Part shown: one piece after another, positions 62,502 through 64,000 of the stretch
How positions within the stretch are numbered: position 1 is the first letter of the stretch
Layout of the letters: each line of letters opens with the position of its first letter
NCBI GenBank assembly: GCA_004556155.1
Contig: SFIM01000028.1
Span: 19,613-83,612, forward strand
Reading direction: 5' to 3'
DNA from: Clostridiales bacterium
Lineage (GTDB): Bacteria; Bacillota; Clostridia; Christensenellales; Aristaeellaceae
Length of the DNA: 64,000 bases
Position numbers and translations under genes: made by a program
The notes under the pieces: model-generated
The model's database searches: none
The model's input: only the letters and a program-made list of their open reading frames with translations
What the model was told of the DNA's origin: nothing

Positions 62502-62530
62502 TTGCTAATCCGGCCAATCTATGGTATGAT
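62502..62530 (+). promoter_or_regulatory. Promoter of the rrf2 gene
   Basis: TTGCTA (62502-62507), 17-bp spacer, TATGAT (62525-62530). Confidence 0.65.
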
Positions 62531-62564
62531 AATAATTGAGTGATTTGTTCGGGAGTTGACCGAT

Positions 62565-62996
62565 ATGAAAATCTCCACCAAGGGCCGCTATGCCCTGCGC
62601 ATGATGCTGGACATCGCCGTCCACCAGGGCGAGGGCTATGTGGCCCTGAAGGATACGGCGCAGCGCGAAGAAATATCCAAAAAGTATTTGGAGCAGATCG
62701 CCCTTCAGCTCACGCAGGCCGGGCTTCTGCGCGCCGTGCGCGGGCATCAGGGCGGGTATCGCCTGCTGAAGGCGCCGCAGGAATACACGGTGTATCAAAT
62801 TCTGTGCGTCACCGAGGGTTCGCTTGCCCCAGTTGCCTGCCTGGAGCACGCGCCAAACGCCTGTCCCCGCAGCGGACAATGCCCCACGCTGCCGCTGTGG
62901 CAGGGGCTGGAGGATGTGGTGCGCGGATACCTGAGCGGCGTAACGCTGCGTGAGCTTATGCTGAAGGACACTAAAGCACAATCAACCGATTGCTGA
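62565..62996 (+). CDS. Rrf2 family Fe-S regulator
   Basis: A 143-residue winged-helix regulator. The start MKISTKGRYALRMMLDIA and the HTH EEISKKYLEQIALQLTQAGL are typical of IscR/CymR. Cys92, Cys100 and Cys106 have the spacing of a [2Fe-2S] cluster site, so it may sense Fe-S, redox or metal state. GGAG lies 9 nt before the ATG. It is divergent from the copper operon and followed by a TIM-barrel gene on the same strand. Confidence 0.9.
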   Translation: MKISTKGRYALRMMLDIAVHQGEGYVALKDTAQREEISKKYLEQIALQLTQAGLLRAVRGHQGGYRLLKAPQEYTVYQILCVTEGSLAPVACLEHAPNACPRSGQCPTLPLWQGLEDVVRGYLSGVTLRELMLKDTKAQSTDC

Positions 62997-63019
62997 AATC
63001 GGAAAGGAGTATAGCTTTT

Positions 63020-63844
63020 ATGCATCAAATTATCAACGCTGCCTACTGTATCCATTATGACGACTATGATTTCCTGCTGGACGTGGTTCGCTCCGTCCGC
63101 GAGGCAAGCACGGGCGTGGAGCTGGCCATTTACACCGATAAGCCCGATTTCATGGCCAAGCAGGCGCTGCAGAAGGCGCGGCTGGCCGATGTGCCGCTGA
63201 CCTTCCACGGCCCGTTTGTGGATTGCGAGGCTGCCTCCGGCCCCGATAGCGAGGAGCGCCGTCATTTTCTGGATTGCTGGCGGCGCGCGTTTGATGTGTA
63301 TCAGGAGTTTGGGGCGCGCTCCATCGTGCTGCATACCCACCATATGCAGAACATCCCCGAGGCCGATAAGGATACCCTGCGCGGCTATGCCACCGAGGCC
63401 ATCCAGGCCGTAGCCAACATGGCGGTGGAGCGCAAGATCAACCTGACGGTGGAAAACGTGGGCGTGCGCACTAAGAGCGGCGTGCTCTTTGATCAGGATC
63501 AGTACCTGGCGCTGTTTGAGCAGCTGCCTGCCGAGGTGGGCTCGCTGATTGATATCGGCCACGCCTTTATCAACCACTGGGATGTGCCCCATGTGCTGCG
63601 CACGCTGGGCACGCGCATTCATTCCTTCCATCTGCATAACAACAACGGCAGCGCCGATAGCCATCGCCCGATGTTCGAGCCGGGCAATTACTACACGGCT
63701 GAGGAAATGTGCGAGCTGCTGCTGCTGACCAACCGCACCGCGCCCAACGCCGAGTGGATCCTGGAATACGCGCCGGGCGAGCATATCAGCAAGGAGCTGA
63801 TCATGGGCGACCTGCGGACGCTGGCGGCGCTGAACTGCAAATAA
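63020..63844 (+). CDS. Xylose-isomerase-like TIM barrel protein
   Basis: A 274-residue protein of the AP-endonuclease-2/sugar-phosphate-isomerase family. Metal-ligand positions are in LTFHGPFVDCE, ARSIVLHTHHMQN, NLTVENVGVRT and IHSFHLHNNNGSADSHRP. The start ATG at 63020 has GGAAAGGAG upstream. It follows the Rrf2 gene by 23 bp. Isomerase, epimerase or nuclease activity cannot be decided from the sequence. Confidence 0.85.
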   Translation: MHQIINAAYCIHYDDYDFLLDVVRSVREASTGVELAIYTDKPDFMAKQALQKARLADVPLTFHGPFVDCEAASGPDSEERRHFLDCWRRAFDVYQEFGARSIVLHTHHMQNIPEADKDTLRGYATEAIQAVANMAVERKINLTVENVGVRTKSGVLFDQDQYLALFEQLPAEVGSLIDIGHAFINHWDVPHVLRTLGTRIHSFHLHNNNGSADSHRPMFEPGNYYTAEEMCELLLLTNRTAPNAEWILEYAPGEHISKELIMGDLRTLAALNCK

Positions 63845-63864
63845 AAGAGCTGAAAAAATGGTTA

Positions 63865-63902
63865 AAAAAACGCTGTTTGGTTTTATCCAGACAGCGTTTT
63901 TA
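63865..63902 (+). terminator. Rho-independent terminator
   Basis: AAAAACGCTGT, loop, ACAGCGTTTTT, 20 bp after the TIM-barrel stop. The last 100 bp of the window show only a TATAAT near the end. Confidence 0.88.
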
Positions 63903-64000
63903 TTGTCGCTTCAGCGAAGAAGAAAACCACCAGCGGAGCTGGTGAGAGGGAAAAGCTTAAGATACAAGAAGCGCCTCCTTTGCTATAATGAGAGCAGGTC

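Overview
The window looks like chromosomal DNA of a GC-rich, gut- or rumen-type member of the Clostridia. Evidence: an IspH-ribosomal protein S1 fusion next to plsC and cmk, a darA-holB-ricT operon in the Bacillota order, CxC/CxxC zinc-type L31, strong AGGAGG ribosome sites, sigma-A-like promoters with 17-bp spacers, and many small secreted proteins with type I signal peptides. The exact order is not decidable from sequence alone (Christensenellales-like is my guess). No rRNA, tRNA, CRISPR array, integrase or transposase was seen.

Layout. 0-9 kb (minus strand): a transglutaminase-like protein, IspH-S1, PlsC, Cmk, and a 968-residue wall protein with seven peptidoglycan-binding repeats. 8.8-13.5 kb: a MarR/MATE efflux pair with a clear operator, and a COG2509-type flavoprotein. 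13.5-18.4 kb: an XRE regulator divergent from an orphan four-gene phage tail-tip/lysin cassette, then a secreted flavin split-barrel protein. 18.4-23.2 kb: darA-holB-ricT, a CbxX-type AAA ATPase, and mntP behind a yybP-ykoY manganese riboswitch. 23-35.5 kb: a DeoR/sulfatase pair and mixed housekeeping or hypothetical genes (glgB, yajC, rpmE, GNAT, a small ribbon-helix-helix protein, an Fe-S aldo-keto reductase). 36-38.5 kb: divergent apbE and a secreted nitroreductase/FMN-binding protein. 38.5-40.2 kb: cysK and an SH3 protein.

The most notable region is 40.7-60.2 kb, about 20 kb all on the plus strand. It encodes a PfkB sugar kinase, a sorbose-1-phosphate-reductase-like dehydrogenase, an FGGY kinase and a cytosolic nucleotide-pyrophosphatase-type phosphodiesterase. 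These are followed by three paralogous UgpB-like binding proteins, one ATPase and two permeases. Last come three tandem secreted phosphodiester-glycosidase (NAGPA-fold) proteins, an Lgt-like membrane protein and two secreted PIG-L deacetylase-like proteins, one with a changed active-site motif. I infer a system that trims and imports a phosphodiester-linked, N-acetylated glycan; this is a hypothesis.

The second notable feature is two families of interspersed, non-coding, mosaic palindromic elements. Family A has 'TACTTTCTT' hairpin termini, and family B is a string of five hairpins. Copies differ by changes that keep the stems paired, and several family A copies begin within a few bases of a stop codon. 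At 60.3 kb parts of both families are joined. The last 3.4 kb holds a copper-handling fusion protein with a DUF2318 lipoprotein, a divergent Rrf2 regulator and a TIM-barrel isomerase-like gene.
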